Assembly: GCF_021654855.1 (NCBI RefSeq)
Contig: NZ_AP024202.1
Coordinates: 992,001 to 1,056,000 of the forward strand
Origin: Thiomicrorhabdus immobilis
GTDB taxonomy: Bacteria > Pseudomonadota > Gammaproteobacteria > Thiomicrospirales > Thiomicrospiraceae
Direction: 5' to 3'
Length of the DNA stretch: 64,000 nt
Shown: positions 25,938 through 36,180 of the stretch, in pieces
How the letters are laid out: every line of letters starts with the position of its first letter
How positions within the stretch are numbered: position 1 is the first letter of the stretch
Program-made: the position numbers and the translations under genes
Notes under the pieces: model-generated
Database searches by the model: none
What the model was told of the DNA's origin: nothing
Seen by the model: only the letters and a program-made list of their open reading frames with translations

Positions 25938-26351
25938 ATGAGCGGAGCAGAACTCAAGAAAGTTGGTTTAAAAGTAACCTTACCAAGACTTAAAATCCTA
26001 GAGATTTTGGAAAGTGCAGGTGATGAACACCATTTGACTGCTGAAGACGTTTATAAAATTTTATTAGAGCAAGGTGAAGAGGTGGGGTTAGCCACGGTTT
26101 ACCGTGTGTTGACCCAGTTTGAACAAGCCGGTATTGTTAGACGTTTAAACTTTGAAAACAATATCTCTATTTTTGAGTTGGATACTGGCGATAACCATGA
26201 CCATTTAGTGTGTTTAAAAAGCGGCAAGGTCAAAGAGTTTGTCGACCCGATCATTGAAAGTCGTATACAAGAGATTGCCAAAGAGAATGGTTATGAACTA
26301 TCTGGTCATAGCTTGGTAATCTATGGGACATTACCGCAAGAATCTCGATAA
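25938..26351 (+). CDS. fur: Ferric uptake regulator Fur
   Basis: 137 residues. The winged helix (about 1-80) includes LKVTLPRLKILEIL and HHLTAEDVYKILL; the dimerisation domain has NHDHLVCLKSGKV. Fur represses iron-uptake genes when loaded with metal. The CxxC of E. coli Fur is reduced to CLKS, and the C-terminal cysteine pair is absent, so the structural zinc site must differ, as in several cysteine-poor Fur proteins. GAGG precedes the ATG. Confidence 0.93.
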   Translation: MSGAELKKVGLKVTLPRLKILEILESAGDEHHLTAEDVYKILLEQGEEVGLATVYRVLTQFEQAGIVRRLNFENNISIFELDTGDNHDHLVCLKSGKVKEFVDPIIESRIQEIAKENGYELSGHSLVIYGTLPQESR

Positions 26352-26387
26352 GGCATTTATTGTCATAATCGCAGGTGATCGAGAATC

Positions 26388-26427
26388 AAAAAGGGCTTAA
26401 TTCCAATAAGAATTAAGCCCTTTTTTT
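26388..26427 (+). terminator. Rho-independent terminator after fur
   Basis: AAAAAGGGCTTAATTC and GAATTAAGCCCTTTTTTT form a 16-bp stem with a 6-base loop and a T-run; A-rich on the other side, so it may also act for recN. Confidence 0.93.
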
Positions 26428-26500
26428 ATGCATTAAACGCTGCAAACGCTGCAAAATCAAGGCAATAAGTCATAATGATAACTCATGACAACTGGCTTTA

Positions 26501-28171
26501 TTAAGCGGTTTTACTTTGCGCGCTTTCTAACATCTCTTTCGCGTGGTTTAACGTTTGCTCGGTTAAGGTCAATCCGCCTAGCATCCTGGCTAACTCTTCT
26601 ACACGCTGTTGCGGTTCAAGCTTATTCACTTGGGTGGTTGTGACTTCATCTTGTGTCTGTTTGGCGATATGTAAATGGTTGTGGCCGTGAGAGGCAACTT
26701 GCGCCAAATGGGTGATAGAGAGTATCTGTTTATCTTTACCTAGTTGTTGCATTTTCTGTCCAACCACCTCGGCAATTCCGCCGCCAATACCTACATCCAC
26801 TTCATCAAAAATCAGAGTCGGTAAACTGGCCACTTCTGAGGTGGCCACTTGAATGGCCAGGCTGATTCGGGAAAGCTCTCCGCCTGAAGCGACTTTGGCT
26901 AGGGCTTGTAATGGTTGGCCTTTGTTGGCGGTTACCAAAAACAGCACTTTATCCGTGCCTAACGCGCTGGCTTGTTCGCTGTCGGTTAACTCAACTGCAA
27001 ACTGGCCATTGGGCATACCCAAGCTTTGCATACCTTCGGTGACAATCGCAGAGAGGGCTTCGGCTGCTTTTTGACGGGATTTTTTCAAAGTATTTGCTTG
27101 ATCCTGATAATTTGCCCAGGCCTGGTCAAGTTCGCTCTTAAGGGTTTCTAAAGAGGCATCCGACTGCTCTAGACGCATTAAGTCATCTTGAATTTGTTGG
27201 TGTTTTTCAACCAGTTGTTCCGGGTCGATATTGTATTTTTTGGCCAAACCAAACAGCATTGACAGACGTTCTTCAACAAAGAGTAATTGTTGGGGGTCTA
27301 AATCAATATGTTCAGCATGATGTTGGATTTCGCTGGCGGCTTCTTGCACTTCAATCAAACTACTGTTCAATTGCGTGATGACGGCCTCTAGGCTTGGACT
27401 AAATGCCACGATGCTTTCCAAAGCGTGTACCGCCTGATTAATCGCGTCTACCGCACCTTGCTCTTCTTCGATTTGGGCATAGGCTTTTTCGCAGGCAAGT
27501 TTGATTTCGCTGGCATGGGAAAGTTGGCTTTGCTCTTCTGACAAACGCTCAAATTCACCTTCTTGAGGATTCACTTCATCAAACTCATTGTTTTGAAAGT
27601 TAAGCAATTCCAGTTTGCTTTGGTAGTCAGCTTGTTCCTCTTGCAGTTTTTGCAGTTGGCGTTTGATGTTTTGCCAATGCTTGAAGTCGGCTTGGGTCTT
27701 ACTGATTAAAGCAGGGTGGTTGGCGTAAGCATCCAACAGTTCGAGTTGTTTATTGGCTGAAAGCAGGGATTGATGTTCATGTTGGCCATGAATGTCTATT
27801 AAAAAACCGCCTAAGGTTTTAAGCTGGTTAGCGGCAACAGGGTAGCCGTTGATGTAGGCTTTGGAACGGCCTTCGGACGTGACGGTTCTTCTTAAATAAC
27901 ATTGGGTTTCGTCATCAAGCTCCTGTTCGGCAAGCCAGTTTTGAACGTGTGGTAGTTGTTCAATATCAAACAGAGCGGTAACGTCCGCCTTGGGTGTGTT
28001 GTGTCTTACCAGGCTACTGTCGGCACGTTCGCCTAAGGCCAAGCCCAATGCGTCCAGTAAAATCGATTTACCTGCACCGGTTTCACCGGTTAAAGTGGTA
28101 AAGCCTGTATTGAATTGAAGTTGTAGTTTTTCAATTAAAGCCAAGTTTTGAATAGCAAGTTCTTGAAGCAT
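26501..28171 (-). CDS. recN: DNA repair protein RecN
   Basis: 556 residues from the ATG at 28171 (MLQELAIQNLALIEKL, the conserved start); 12 further codons upstream are open but not conserved. Walker A GETGAGKSILLDAL, an SMC-like coiled coil with central break (about 150-370), the signature KVASGGELSRISLAI and Walker B TLIFDEVDVGIGG are all present. RecN holds broken ends during double-strand break repair. A one-mismatch palindrome copy in the coiled coil encodes DQAWA. Confidence 0.96.
   Translation of the reverse strand: MLQELAIQNLALIEKLQLQFNTGFTTLTGETGAGKSILLDALGLALGERADSSLVRHNTPKADVTALFDIEQLPHVQNWLAEQELDDETQCYLRRTVTSEGRSKAYINGYPVAANQLKTLGGFLIDIHGQHEHQSLLSANKQLELLDAYANHPALISKTQADFKHWQNIKRQLQKLQEEQADYQSKLELLNFQNNEFDEVNPQEGEFERLSEEQSQLSHASEIKLACEKAYAQIEEEQGAVDAINQAVHALESIVAFSPSLEAVITQLNSSLIEVQEAASEIQHHAEHIDLDPQQLLFVEERLSMLFGLAKKYNIDPEQLVEKHQQIQDDLMRLEQSDASLETLKSELDQAWANYQDQANTLKKSRQKAAEALSAIVTEGMQSLGMPNGQFAVELTDSEQASALGTDKVLFLVTANKGQPLQALAKVASGGELSRISLAIQVATSEVASLPTLIFDEVDVGIGGGIAEVVGQKMQQLGKDKQILSITHLAQVASHGHNHLHIAKQTQDEVTTTQVNKLEPQQRVEELARMLGGLTLTEQTLNHAKEMLESAQSKTA
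27115..27126. repeat. Palindrome variant, one mismatch (in recN)
   Basis: CCCAGGCCTGGT, differing from ACCAGGCCTGGT at the first base; on the coding strand it reads DQAWA. Confidence 0.7.
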
Positions 28172-28228
28172 AAATGTGTCATTTTGATTAAAGTAAATTT
28201 GGTTCAAAAAAGGCCCGGTTTGAAACGC

Positions 28229-28240
28229 ACCAGGCCTGGT
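28229..28240. repeat. 12-bp palindrome copy 9
   Basis: Exact ACCAGGCCTGGT between nadK and recN on the minus strand. Confidence 0.95.
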
Positions 28241-28290
28241 AGATTATTCTATTTTTCACGCTCGTTGCAAGCTACTTTATTCACTAAATG

Positions 28291-29166
28291 CTAGGAGAGC
28301 TTATCACCCCAATGGAGTTTGGCGCGTAGCAATTCAAAATGATCGTGGCCTTTAGGATGCAATAACCTTAAGTAATGTGGATTACGTTTTACAATGGTTT
28401 GGTGCATCGGTGAAATATCATGTGTGATTTGCCCGTCACAAATGATTTGTGCGGTTTTATCACAATATTCATGGGCACGCAGTTCAACTTCACTATCACC
28501 GCTAATCACATAAGGGCGTGTGCTCATCGTATGCGGGTTGATCGAAACCAATGAAATCGCATCAAGATTCGGGTCAAGAATCGGCCCGCCGGCAGATAAG
28601 GCATAGGCCGTAGAACCAGTTGGAGTGGAGATGATCATCCCATCAGAACGCTGGCTATTCAAGAAACGGCCGTCCACAAAGGTTTCAAACTCAATCATAC
28701 GAGGTGAGTCGGTTTTATGGATGACCACGTCGTTAATCGCGCGTTCTTCAAACATCAGTTTGCCATCTTCATACACGCTGACCTTTAATACATTACGACG
28801 CTCTTCTTGGTAAACCCCAGAAAGCACTTCTTCCATGGTGTTTATCATGTCGTCGGGTGATATATCGGTCAAAAACCCTAAACGACCTAAGTTGATGCCT
28901 AGAATGGGAATGTCGTAATCGGCAATATTGCGCGCCACATCTAAAAAAGTACCGTCGCCACCGACCATAATCGCAAGGTCGATTTTTTCGAGTAAGTCAT
29001 CGCGTTCTAAAAGCGGGGCTTGTTCGTGCCTTGGAAATTTTTCACAAGATGGTTTATCTAAATAAACAGTGCGTGATTTAGAGAGTAAGAAATCAGTCAG
29101 CACTTCAATGTTGTCCCAACATTGATTACCTGTGTACTTTCCAAAAATACCAATATTCTGAAACAT
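28291..29166 (-). CDS. nadK: NAD kinase
   Basis: 291 residues, standard length. The GGDGT motif is in MVGGDGTFLDVAR (about 67), GINLGRLGFLTD follows, and TGSTAYALSAGGPI (about 183) is the NAD-binding segment. It phosphorylates NAD to NADP with ATP in the cytoplasm. It sits between recN and hrcA, a neighbourhood conserved in gammaproteobacteria. Confidence 0.97.
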   Translation of the reverse strand: MFQNIGIFGKYTGNQCWDNIEVLTDFLLSKSRTVYLDKPSCEKFPRHEQAPLLERDDLLEKIDLAIMVGGDGTFLDVARNIADYDIPILGINLGRLGFLTDISPDDMINTMEEVLSGVYQEERRNVLKVSVYEDGKLMFEERAINDVVIHKTDSPRMIEFETFVDGRFLNSQRSDGMIISTPTGSTAYALSAGGPILDPNLDAISLVSINPHTMSTRPYVISGDSEVELRAHEYCDKTAQIICDGQITHDISPMHQTIVKRNPHYLRLLHPKGHDHFELLRAKLHWGDKLS

Positions 29167-29241
29167 TTTCTAATCCATCCAAAAAGGCCTATCACAGCAT
29201 GTTTTCTTGTTGAGAGGCTTAAATAAATATTGAACTAAGTC

Positions 29242-29269
29242 TTGAATAACCGTTTTAGGCACCTATAAT
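29242..29269 (+). promoter_or_regulatory. Sigma-70 promoter of hrcA
   Basis: TTGAAT (29242-29247), 16-bp spacer and a perfect TATAAT (29264-29269). The expected start of transcription lies inside the CIRCE element that follows directly. Confidence 0.75.
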
Positions 29270-29296
29270 TTAGCAGTCTAGTATTGAGAGTGCTGA
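29270..29296 (+). promoter_or_regulatory. CIRCE operator (HrcA binding site)
   Basis: TTAGCAGTC, nine bases, GAGTGCTGA, each arm matching the consensus TTAGCACTC-N9-GAGTGCTAA at 8 of 9 positions. It directly abuts the -10 box and ends one base before the hrcA start codon, so HrcA should repress its own gene. Confidence 0.88.
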
Positions 29297-29297
29297 A

Positions 29298-30323
29298 ATG
29301 TTAAACGACCGTTCACAACTATTGTTTAAAAACTTAATGGGATTATACCTTAATGATGGTAAGCCGGTAGGGTCAACTACATTGGCTAAACTGCCCGATA
29401 TTGGATTAAGTTCAGCAACGGTTCGAAATGTGATGGCCGACCTTGAGAAAATGGGGTTGATTCATGCTCCACATACCTCGGCTGGACGCGTTCCAACCGA
29501 AGTCGGTTATCGATTTTTTATCGATTCCATGCTGACCTATCAGCCGTTGTCACGTCAAAAAGAGGCGAGTATTCGCCATGAGCTGGCAGTTGGCTTAAAT
29601 CAGGATGCCTTGATGGAGAGTGCTTCCAAGATTCTATCGGGTATTACCGGTATGACCAGTTTGGTGTTAATGCCAAAAAAAGAGCAAGAAATCTTAAGGC
29701 ATATTGACTTCATCTCGTTGAGCGCTAACCGGGTATTGGTGGTGTTGGTCTTTAATGACCAGGATGTGCAAAACCGTATTATTGAACTAGAGCAACCGAT
29801 TAGTAGTGATGAGCTTCAAAAAACCGCCAATTTTTTAAATGAACAGTGTTTAGGTAAAAATCTGGCCGAAGCCAAACAATTTCTCATGAATAGAATGGAT
29901 AGCATTCGTTCGACCACCAATAGTTTTATGTCATCTATTGTGCAGGCGACCGACCATGTTTTGGAAGAGCAGTTGGTGCAGAAAATGCCGTTTTTGGTTT
30001 CAGGTAAAACCAATCTGCTTAACTACCAAGAACTCGCCAATTCAGAAAAACTTAAGGCGTTGTTCAACGCATTCAATCAACACTCCGAAATGCTCAACTT
30101 GCTGGATAAAAGCATGCAGGCACAGGGTGTACAAGTATTTGTCGGTCAAGAATGCGGCAGTGAAATCTATAGCGGTTGCAGTATCATCACCAAGCCTTAT
30201 GAAGTTGACGGTGAAGTGATGGGAGTGCTTGGGGTGGTTGGTCCAAGCCGCATGGATTATCAAAAAGTCGTGCCGAAGGTGGATATGACAGCAAAAATTT
30301 TAGGTTCGCTCTTGAAAAAGTAG
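29298..30323 (+). CDS. hrcA: Heat-inducible transcription repressor HrcA
   Basis: 341 residues. The winged helix (about 1-75) contains LSSATVRNVMADLEKMG and HTSAGRVPTEVGYRFF. The rest is the GAF-like dimerisation core, ending DMTAKILGSLLKK. HrcA represses heat-shock operons through CIRCE and depends on GroEL for activity. It heads the hrcA-grpE-dnaK-dnaJ block; only hrcA here has a visible CIRCE. Confidence 0.96.
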   Translation: MLNDRSQLLFKNLMGLYLNDGKPVGSTTLAKLPDIGLSSATVRNVMADLEKMGLIHAPHTSAGRVPTEVGYRFFIDSMLTYQPLSRQKEASIRHELAVGLNQDALMESASKILSGITGMTSLVLMPKKEQEILRHIDFISLSANRVLVVLVFNDQDVQNRIIELEQPISSDELQKTANFLNEQCLGKNLAEAKQFLMNRMDSIRSTTNSFMSSIVQATDHVLEEQLVQKMPFLVSGKTNLLNYQELANSEKLKALFNAFNQHSEMLNLLDKSMQAQGVQVFVGQECGSEIYSGCSIITKPYEVDGEVMGVLGVVGPSRMDYQKVVPKVDMTAKILGSLLKK

Positions 30324-30430
30324 GGCTGCAACACCACATAATTTGCACTAATGTAAAAACAGAATTTATAAACCGTTTATTAAAATCGTGACCACTTAAA
30401 TCGTGGTGGAATGTAATAGGAAGTAAGTCA

Positions 30431-31000
30431 ATGACCGATACAAAACAGACACAGCAAACTGAAGAACAAATTCCAACAGCAGAAGAAGCGATTCAGCAAG
30501 CGGATGATGCTTTAGAGGATGCCCAGCAAACCGTTCAAGAAGATATTGCGGCACTGCTGGAAGAAGCGCGTGCTGAAGCTGAAAAGCATAAAGATATGGC
30601 GTTACGTGTGCAGGCCGATATGGAAAACTTGCGTCGTCGTACCCGTTTGGATGTGGAAAGTGCCCATAAGTTCGCATTGGAGAAGTTTGTTAATGCATTG
30701 ATTCCGGCTATGGACTCTATGGAAATGGGTATGGAAGCGGCTGGTAAAGAGGGTGCGACCATCGAAAGCATCAGTGAAGGGGTTGAAATGACCTTTAAGC
30801 AACTGCTTGATGTGTTGCAATCATTCAATGTAGAACGCATTGATCCAACTGGAGAGAAGTTTGACCCGCAATTGCATGAAGCGATGACCATGATTCCGTC
30901 GCCAGATCATGAAACCAATACGGTGGTAGATACCATTCAGAAAGGCTATACCTTGAATGAGCGTTTAGTTCGTGCCGCGCGAGTTATTGTGGCTCAGTAA
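30431..31000 (+). CDS. grpE: Nucleotide exchange factor GrpE
   Basis: 189 residues. An acidic, glutamine-rich N-terminal coiled coil (about 1-65) precedes RVQADMENLRRRTRLD and the beta domain with FDPQLHEAMTM and TVVDTIQKGYTLNERLVRAARVIV (in parts). GrpE drives ADP release from DnaK. It starts 107 bp after hrcA; the gap holds a small ACCAC/GTGGT hairpin and possible TTGCAC / TATAAA boxes. Confidence 0.96.
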   Translation: MTDTKQTQQTEEQIPTAEEAIQQADDALEDAQQTVQEDIAALLEEARAEAEKHKDMALRVQADMENLRRRTRLDVESAHKFALEKFVNALIPAMDSMEMGMEAAGKEGATIESISEGVEMTFKQLLDVLQSFNVERIDPTGEKFDPQLHEAMTMIPSPDHETNTVVDTIQKGYTLNERLVRAARVIVAQ

Positions 31001-31083
31001 GTGAAGTTTCAGGTAAAAAATCAGCGGAATAATACGTTAATAAAACTTTCTGCTGAAAATTACCAAAAAAAAACAATTTTAGA

Positions 31084-31111
31084 CTTGAAAGCAGTTTTTA
31101 CAGCCCTATAT
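31084..31111 (+). promoter_or_regulatory. Sigma-32-like heat-shock promoter upstream of dnaK
   Basis: CTTGAAA (31084-31090), 13-bp spacer and CCCTATAT (31104-31111), close to the sigma-32 consensus CTTGAAA / CCCCATNT. It lies in the 223-bp gap between grpE and dnaK. Confidence 0.6.
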
Positions 31112-31182
31112 ACAAGTCAACAAACAATTTAAACATTATTTTAAGAATTAACTTTTTACCCGCCTTGGTCAAGTTCAAAGCC

Positions 31183-31194
31183 ACCAGGCCTGGT
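31183..31194. repeat. 12-bp palindrome copy 10
   Basis: Exact ACCAGGCCTGGT in the dnaK leader, 30 bp before the start codon. Confidence 0.95.
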
Positions 31195-31223
31195 AACTAA
31201 GTTTGCAATTTGGAGTGAATCAA

Positions 31224-33143
31224 ATGGCTAAAATTATTGGTATCGATTTAGGAACCACCAACTCATGTGTAGCAGTAATGGAAGGGAAAGACGTTAAGGT
31301 TATCCCTAACGCTGAAGGTGCACGTACAACTCCTTCTATCGTTGGTTATACAGCGGATGGTGAAGTTTTAGTTGGTGATTCAGCTAAACGTCAAGCGGTA
31401 ACAAACCCTGAAAACACGTTATTCGCAATCAAGCGTTTAATCGGTCGTCGTGCAGATGATGCGGTTGTCGCAAAAGATAAGGACATGGTTCCTTACAAAA
31501 TCGTTGCGGCAGATAACGGTGATGCATGGGTTGAAGTAGATGGTAAAAAACTTTCTCCACAAGAAGTTTCTGCTAAAACACTGACAAAAATGAAGAAAAC
31601 GGCTGAAGATTATCTAGGTCATGAAGTGACTGAAGCGGTCATCACGGTTCCGGCTTACTTCAACGATGCTCAGCGTCAAGCGACTAAAGATGCCGGTAAG
31701 ATTGCGGGTCTTGATGTTAAACGTATCATCAACGAACCAACGGCTGCGGCACTTGCGTACGGTATGGATAAGGCCAAAGGCGACAGCAAAATCGCCGTTT
31801 ACGATTTAGGTGGGGGTACTTTCGATATCTCTATCATTGAAGTGGCTGACCTTGATGGTGAGAAGCAAGTAGAAGTACTTTCTACAAACGGTGACACTTT
31901 CTTAGGTGGTGAAGACTTTGATAACGTGATTGTTGAGTACATCGCGTCAGAGTTCAAAAAAGACCAGAACGTCGATCTTAAATTAGATAAGTTGGCTCTA
32001 CAGCGTGTTCGTGAAGCGGCAGAGAAAGCGAAAATCGAACTTTCTTCACGTGAGCAGACTGACATCAACCTACCTTACGTAACGGCTGATGCCACTGGGC
32101 CTAAGCACTTAAACATGAAAATCACGCGTGCTAAGTTCGAGTCTTTGATTGAAGATTTGGTTAAACGTTCAATCGAGCCATGTAAAATCGCACTTAAAGA
32201 TGCAGGTCTTTCTGCTTCTGAAATTGACGATGTTATCTTGGTAGGTGGTTCAACACGTGTACCAATGGTTCAAGCGGCGGTTAAAGAGTTCTTCGGTAAA
32301 GAGCCACGTAAAGATGTAAACCCTGATGAAGCGGTAGCAATGGGTGCGGCGATTCAAGGTGGTGTACTTTCTGGTGATGTAAACGATGTACTTCTTTTAG
32401 ACGTGACGCCATTATCCCTAGGTATTGAGACGATGGGTGGTGTTATGACTAAGTTGATTGAGAAGAACACAACTATCCCAACTCGTAAGTCACAAGTATT
32501 CTCGACAGCAGAAGATAACCAATCAGCGGTTACTATTCATGTTGTACAGGGTGAACGTGAAATGGCAGCGGGTAACAAGTCTTTAGGCCAGTTCAACCTA
32601 GACGAGATTCCAGCGGCTCCACGTGGTATGCCTCAAATCGAAGTAACATTTGATATTGACGCTAACGGTATCTTGAATGTCTCTGCAAAAGATAAGAATA
32701 CCGGTAAAGAGCAGCACATCACAATCCAAGCGTCTTCTGGTCTTTCTGAAGAAGAGATTGAAGCGATGGTAAGAGATGCTGAAGCACATGCTGAAGAAGA
32801 TGCAAAAATGAAAGAGCTTGTAGAAGCTCGTAACCAAGCGGATGCAATGGTTCACGCAACGCAAAAAATGGTTAAAGATGCAGGCGATTCAGTAGATTCA
32901 GCTGAGAAAGAAGCTATTGATGCGGCAGTTAAAGCGGTTGAAGATGCGATTAAAGGCGATGACAAAGCGGCGATTGAAGAGTCGGTTGCTAAGTTAGCGG
33001 AAGCTAGCCAGTCAGTGGCTCAAAAAGCGCAAGCTAAACAGCAAGCCGGTGGTGCAGAAGCTCAAGAGCAAGGTTCTACAGATAATGCAGACGATGACAT
33101 CGTAGATGCTGAATTTGAAGAAGTGAATGACGATAAGAAGTAA
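31224..33143 (+). CDS. dnaK: Molecular chaperone DnaK (Hsp70)
   Basis: 639 residues from the ATG at 31224, chosen for TGGAGTG seven bases upstream and the conserved start [16 protein letters not shown]. The nucleotide-binding domain has [13 protein letters not shown] and [13 protein letters not shown]; the substrate domain follows [14 protein letters not shown]; the C-terminus ends in the acidic [12 protein letters not shown]. It works with the neighbouring GrpE and DnaJ in protein folding. Confidence 0.98.
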   Translation: MAKIIGIDLGTTNSCVAVMEGKDVKVIPNAEGARTTPSIVGYTADGEVLVGDSAKRQAVTNPENTLFAIKRLIGRRADDAVVAKDKDMVPYKIVAADNGDAWVEVDGKKLSPQEVSAKTLTKMKKTAEDYLGHEVTEAVITVPAYFNDAQRQATKDAGKIAGLDVKRIINEPTAAALAYGMDKAKGDSKIAVYDLGGGTFDISIIEVADLDGEKQVEVLSTNGDTFLGGEDFDNVIVEYIASEFKKDQNVDLKLDKLALQRVREAAEKAKIELSSREQTDINLPYVTADATGPKHLNMKITRAKFESLIEDLVKRSIEPCKIALKDAGLSASEIDDVILVGGSTRVPMVQAAVKEFFGKEPRKDVNPDEAVAMGAAIQGGVLSGDVNDVLLLDVTPLSLGIETMGGVMTKLIEKNTTIPTRKSQVFSTAEDNQSAVTIHVVQGEREMAAGNKSLGQFNLDEIPAAPRGMPQIEVTFDIDANGILNVSAKDKNTGKEQHITIQASSGLSEEEIEAMVRDAEAHAEEDAKMKELVEARNQADAMVHATQKMVKDAGDSVDSAEKEAIDAAVKAVEDAIKGDDKAAIEESVAKLAEASQSVAQKAQAKQQAGGAEAQEQGSTDNADDDIVDAEFEEVNDDKK

Positions 33144-33152
33144 TTCTTAGAG

Positions 33153-33302
33153 CTAACCACAAAGGCACGAAGACACGAAGTTTTGATGGATTTAATTTAA
33201 ATTGATCAAAATGGAAAGGTCTTCGTGCTTTTCTATTTAAATAATTAGTTTGTATCCGAAAACAATCTTAAAAACTTCGTGACTTCGTGTCTTCGTGGTT
33301 AA
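33153..33302. repeat. Long inverted repeat between dnaK and dnaJ
   Basis: A 32-base left arm (33153-33184) and right arm (about 33271-33302) are reverse complements at 28 of 32 positions. Each arm is itself built from short units around CACGAAG (ACGAAG three times per arm). The middle also contains GGTCTTCGTG. It is probably transcribed as an mRNA hairpin, or it is a small dispersed element; CACGAAG-type intergenic repeats occur in many bacteria. Confidence 0.8.
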
Positions 33303-33348
33303 AAAGTTTTTTGATATTAATTAGATTAAAGAATAAAACGAGAAATCG

Positions 33349-34521
33349 ATGAGTAAAACCTGTTACTACGAAATCCTATCCGTTTCTAAAACGGCTTCTG
33401 AAGGTGAAATTAAAAAAGCCTACCGTAAAATGGCGATGAAATATCACCCTGACCGTAATCCGGATGATGCAGAAGCAGAAAACAAATTCAAAGAAGCGGC
33501 TGAAGCCTATGAAATCTTATCAGACCCACAAAAACGAGCGACTTATGACCAGTTCGGTCACGCTGGTTTAGAAGGCGGTCATGGCCATGGTGGTGGCTTC
33601 GGCGGAGGTGGTTTTGGTGATGCCTTTGGGGATATCTTCGGTGATATCTTCGGCGGCGGCTTTGGCGGGCATCGAGGGCCGCAACCAGGTCAAGATTTAC
33701 AGTATGAGCTAGAAGTTTCGCTTGAAGATGCGGTTGCCGGTACAACCGTTGATATTCGTATTCCAACCAAAGACATTTGCGATGCCTGTGATGGTTCCGG
33801 TGCTGAGCCTGGTAGCGATGTTGAAACTTGTCCAACCTGTCATGGTGCTGGCCAGGTGCGTATGCAGCAAGGTTTCTTTGCGGTGAACCGTACTTGTCCT
33901 AGTTGTCATGGTTCTGGTAAGTTGATTAAAACACCGTGTAAAAAATGTCGTGGTGAAGGTTATACCCATGACCATAAAACGCTGTCAGTGAAAATTCCGG
34001 CCGGAGTGGATACGGGTGACCGCATTCGTCTGCAAGGTGAAGGTGAAGCGGGTGAGCCAGGTGCGCCACGCGGTGACCTATATGTGCGTATTCGTGTGAA
34101 AAAACATGCGATTTTTGAACGTGACGGCAACACTCTTTATTGTGAACTGCCAATCGGTTTCGCGACAGCGGCATTGGGTGGCGCGATTGATGTACCTACT
34201 TTGGGCGGCAAAGCCAGCTTGAAGATTCCTGCTGGAACTCAGTCGGGTCAACGTTTTAAACTGGCTGGTAAAGGGGTCAAATCGGTTCGTTCATCCCATA
34301 TCGGTGACATGATTGTATTGGTCAATATCGAAACACCAGTTAAGTTAACGGCTCGTCAAAAAGAGTTGTTGCAAGAGTTTGATGAAAGCTTACAAGGTAA
34401 ACATCATAAGCAGCATAGTCCGCAGGCCCATAGCTTCTTTGATTCGGTTAAATCGTTCTTCACCGGCGATGATGACGATGATAAATCTTCTAAAAAAGAT
34501 AAAAACGAGCCTTGGAATTAG
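33349..34521 (+). CDS. dnaJ: Chaperone protein DnaJ (Hsp40)
   Basis: 390 residues. J domain with HPD in [11 protein letters not shown] (about 31), a Gly/Phe-rich linker (about 75-115), four CxxCxGxG zinc motifs ([32 protein letters not shown]) and the C-terminal substrate domains. The tail is rich in acidic and lysine residues. It stimulates DnaK ATPase and delivers substrates. The second residue is serine followed by KTCYYEIL. Confidence 0.97.
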   Translation: MSKTCYYEILSVSKTASEGEIKKAYRKMAMKYHPDRNPDDAEAENKFKEAAEAYEILSDPQKRATYDQFGHAGLEGGHGHGGGFGGGGFGDAFGDIFGDIFGGGFGGHRGPQPGQDLQYELEVSLEDAVAGTTVDIRIPTKDICDACDGSGAEPGSDVETCPTCHGAGQVRMQQGFFAVNRTCPSCHGSGKLIKTPCKKCRGEGYTHDHKTLSVKIPAGVDTGDRIRLQGEGEAGEPGAPRGDLYVRIRVKKHAIFERDGNTLYCELPIGFATAALGGAIDVPTLGGKASLKIPAGTQSGQRFKLAGKGVKSVRSSHIGDMIVLVNIETPVKLTARQKELLQEFDESLQGKHHKQHSPQAHSFFDSVKSFFTGDDDDDKSSKKDKNEPWN

Positions 34522-34566
34522 TAGAATATTCGCTCAACCACTGGTAACTATCGCAAAGGATAATAG

Positions 34567-35367
<801 letters not shown>

Positions 35368-35402
35368 CTGTCGATATTGTCCGAAACCGTTTGGTTATCT
35401 TC

Positions 35403-35430
35403 AAAAGGCACTCATTTGAGTGCCTTTTTT
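35403..35430 (+). terminator. Rho-independent terminator after dapB
   Basis: AAAAGGCACTC, ATTT loop, GAGTGCCTTTTTT: an 11-bp stem with T-run, 36 bp after the stop. Confidence 0.93.
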
Positions 35431-35551
35431 GTATCTTTGCAATTTGTTTGATTCGAATTCTATTGGAGTAAAAGTAGCTAGTAATTTACTTTTGAAACCC
35501 TCTGTTGTTAGAATGCACTTTAAGTTAAGTTCTTAAGGTAGATGGATTAAG

Positions 35552-36046
35552 ATGTTCAATCTGTTAAAAGTCAGCGTTGTCAGTGTTTTCATCTTGATGT
35601 TATTCGGCTGCTCATCCACTCCTTCGCAAAAAAGCCAATCCATTAAAATCGCCAAAAAAGTCGATTTATCACAAACCCATCAAGTCAAGAACCTGATTCT
35701 TTCGCAATATGCTTTATGGAAAGGGACTCCCTATGAGTATGGCGGAACGGATTTGAATGGTGTGGATTGCTCAGCATTTGTTCAAAATACCTACCGTACT
35801 AAGCTCGGTTATAACATCCCTAGAACCACTCGCACCCAAATCAAATTGGGTAGTAATGTGTCCAAACAAAAGCTACAAGTAGGGGATATCGTTTTTTTTA
35901 AAACCGGCCGAAACTCGTTACATAACGGTATCTATATTGGCGATTCCAAGTTTATCCATGCTTCTACCAGCAAGGGGGTGACTATCTCCAGTTTAGAGAA
36001 TCGTTATTGGCAACAAACCTATTACACCTCTAAACGCATTCGTTGA
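35552..36046 (+). CDS. NlpC/P60-family lipoprotein, probable murein endopeptidase
   Basis: 164 residues. The lipobox LFGC (about 17-20) follows a hydrophobic signal. The papain-like domain has the catalytic cysteine in NGVDCSAFVQ (about 70), the histidine in SLHNGIYIG (about 128) and FIHAST as the third polar site. This matches Spr/MepS-type DL-endopeptidases that cut peptidoglycan crosslinks from the outer membrane. Monocistronic with its own terminator. Confidence 0.9.
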   Translation: MFNLLKVSVVSVFILMLFGCSSTPSQKSQSIKIAKKVDLSQTHQVKNLILSQYALWKGTPYEYGGTDLNGVDCSAFVQNTYRTKLGYNIPRTTRTQIKLGSNVSKQKLQVGDIVFFKTGRNSLHNGIYIGDSKFIHASTSKGVTISSLENRYWQQTYYTSKRIR

Positions 36047-36061
36047 ATTTTATGCAAACAG

Positions 36062-36098
36062 AAACAGCTACTCACCAGGCCTGGTGAGTGGCTGTTTT
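36062..36098 (+). terminator. Terminator built around a palindrome copy
   Basis: The 12-bp palindrome is the tip of a much longer hairpin: AACAGCTACTCACCAGG pairs with CCTGGTGAGTGGCTGTT with one G-T wobble, followed by TT. It lies just after the NlpC/P60 gene. Confidence 0.85.
36074..36085. repeat. 12-bp palindrome copy 11 (in a terminator)
   Basis: Exact ACCAGGCCTGGT at the centre of the terminator hairpin. Confidence 0.95.
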
Positions 36099-36180
36099 GT
36101 TGTAAATATTTAAATGAGAGTAGTAGCGGCGATTGATTACCTTAAATCCGCTGGGAATCGCAAGAAAAACGCTTCCCTGA

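Noticed and set aside
33153-33302. CRISPR or tRNA-like structure between dnaK and dnaJ
   Set aside because: It is a two-arm inverted repeat without regular spacers, cloverleaf or CCA.
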